Assembly (NCBI GenBank): GCA_944359595.1
Contig: CALVSV010000007.1
Span: 1 to 6,012, forward strand
From: an uncultured Bacilli bacterium
GTDB taxonomy: Bacteria; Bacillota_I; Bacilli_A; RF39; UBA660
Direction of reading: 5' to 3'
DNA length: 6,012 nt
Under the pieces are notes generated by a model. That model was not told the origin of the DNA. It saw only the letters and a program-made list of their open reading frames with translations, and searched no databases. Made by a program: the position numbers and the translations under genes. Positions 5,694-6,012 of this stretch are shown here, in pieces (the stretch's first letter is position 1; the number at the start of each line of letters is the position of its first letter).

Positions 5694-6012
5694 GGCAATC
5701 GCATAAAAACTTTACGTAAACTAAAAATTAGAGTACGGAATGACATTGAATATAAGATTTTCAATATTTTTGAAATCACTTGTATATTGTGTCATTTTTT
5801 GCTTTAATGTAAGCTTTTCACCCATAGATGTATCTAATCTAGCAAGATTAAAAACGATTTTTCTAATCAAAGATAAGTTGTTAAATGAATTACCTTCACG
5901 ATTTCTAGAATGATCTTCGTCCATAATTACATCTAATCTCCAATGTAAACCACACTCAATATTCCAATGTTCTCGCGTGGTTTTAATAAAAGTTTCTAAA
6001 TCAAAAGTTTTA
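5694..6012 (-). mobile_element. End of an ISAs1-family insertion sequence (partial)
   Basis: The transposase C-terminus reads leftward from the window edge, and its stop codon lies about 27 bp inside ggcaatcgcat (5694-5704), the likely outer end of the terminal inverted repeat. This end is only 12 bp from the lepB stop. The other end and the target duplication are outside the window, so the exact boundary is inferred. A 10-bp palindrome, tttacgtaaa (5711-5720), lies within this end. Confidence 0.65.
5721..6012 (-). CDS. ISAs1-family transposase, C-terminal part
   Basis: Ninety-six residues are visible; the N-terminus and most of the gene lie beyond the right edge. The frame stays open upstream of the internal ATG at 5924, so that codon is not the start. 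The visible part begins KTFDLETFIKTTREHWNIEC and continues with GLHWRLDVIMDEDHSRNREG and NNLSLIRKIVFNLARLD. This is the family signature HWxIExxLHWxLDVxFxED...R...N...RxxxLNL, whose Glu in IEC is the likely third member of the DDE triad. The protein would catalyse cut-and-paste movement of its element. Nothing in the visible part is broken, so the copy may be intact. It stops at TAG (5723-5721) next to the element end. Confidence 0.88.
   Translation of the reverse strand, partial: KTFDLETFIKTTREHWNIECGLHWRLDVIMDEDHSRNREGNSFNNLSLIRKIVFNLARLDTSMGEKLTLKQKMTQYTSDFKNIENLIFNVIPYSNF

Noticed and set aside
5711..5720. Palindrome tttacgtaaa as an operator
   Set aside because: It lies within the IS end, and a single short AT-rich palindrome is not enough to call a binding site.
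5552..5779. Minus-strand open frame across the lepB end and the IS end
   Set aside because: It spans two unrelated sequence units and overlaps the well-supported lepB and transposase genes in other frames.
1..6012. Template repeat, reverse transcriptase, CRISPR array, tRNA or rRNA within the window
   Set aside because: By eye I saw no second copy of the 943-1063 block, no reverse-transcriptase motifs, no regularly spaced repeats and no tRNA-like cloverleaf.

Overview
The window comes from a very AT-rich, walled, low-GC Gram-positive bacterium. The most likely source is an uncultivated gut member of the Bacilli (RF39/Erysipelotrichales-like lineages), but that placement is inferred from gene content and composition, not proven. 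UGG is the tryptophan codon and all readable genes end in TAA or TAG with no internal UGA, so the standard bacterial code fits better than the mycoplasma code. A complete class B penicillin-binding protein shows that the cell makes peptidoglycan.

Positions 1-1137 hold the 3' part of an accessory surface-protein gene that enters from upstream. Its last third carries a short, sharply adenine-depleted segment (about 943-1063) in a C-terminal domain resembling the C-type-lectin-like folds diversified by diversity-generating retroelements (DGRs). This is the main discovery candidate. The reverse transcriptase and template repeat are not in the window. A perfect 10-bp hairpin (1143-1175) separates this gene from a convergent, extremely AT-rich membrane acyltransferase gene on the minus strand (2146-1148).

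From 2302 the window turns to conserved housekeeping genes, all on the plus strand: an elongation-type class B PBP (2302-4371), a small zinc-ribbon-like protein of unknown function (4429-4698), rplS for ribosomal protein L19 (4779-5120) and type I signal peptidase lepB (5175-5681). rplS has its own extended -10 promoter, a candidate autoregulatory leader hairpin and a strong terminator. lepB follows that terminator closely and probably depends on read-through. The rplS-lepB pair matches a conserved arrangement seen in Bacilli.

The right edge, from about 5694, is the end of an insertion sequence whose minus-strand transposase matches the C-terminus of the ISAs1 family. It sits a few bases after lepB, where a ribosome-assembly GTPase gene (rbgA) is often found in relatives.

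Taken together, the core genes serve wall synthesis, translation and protein secretion. The flanking genes (surface protein, acyltransferase, IS) are accessory and concern surface variation and mobility.
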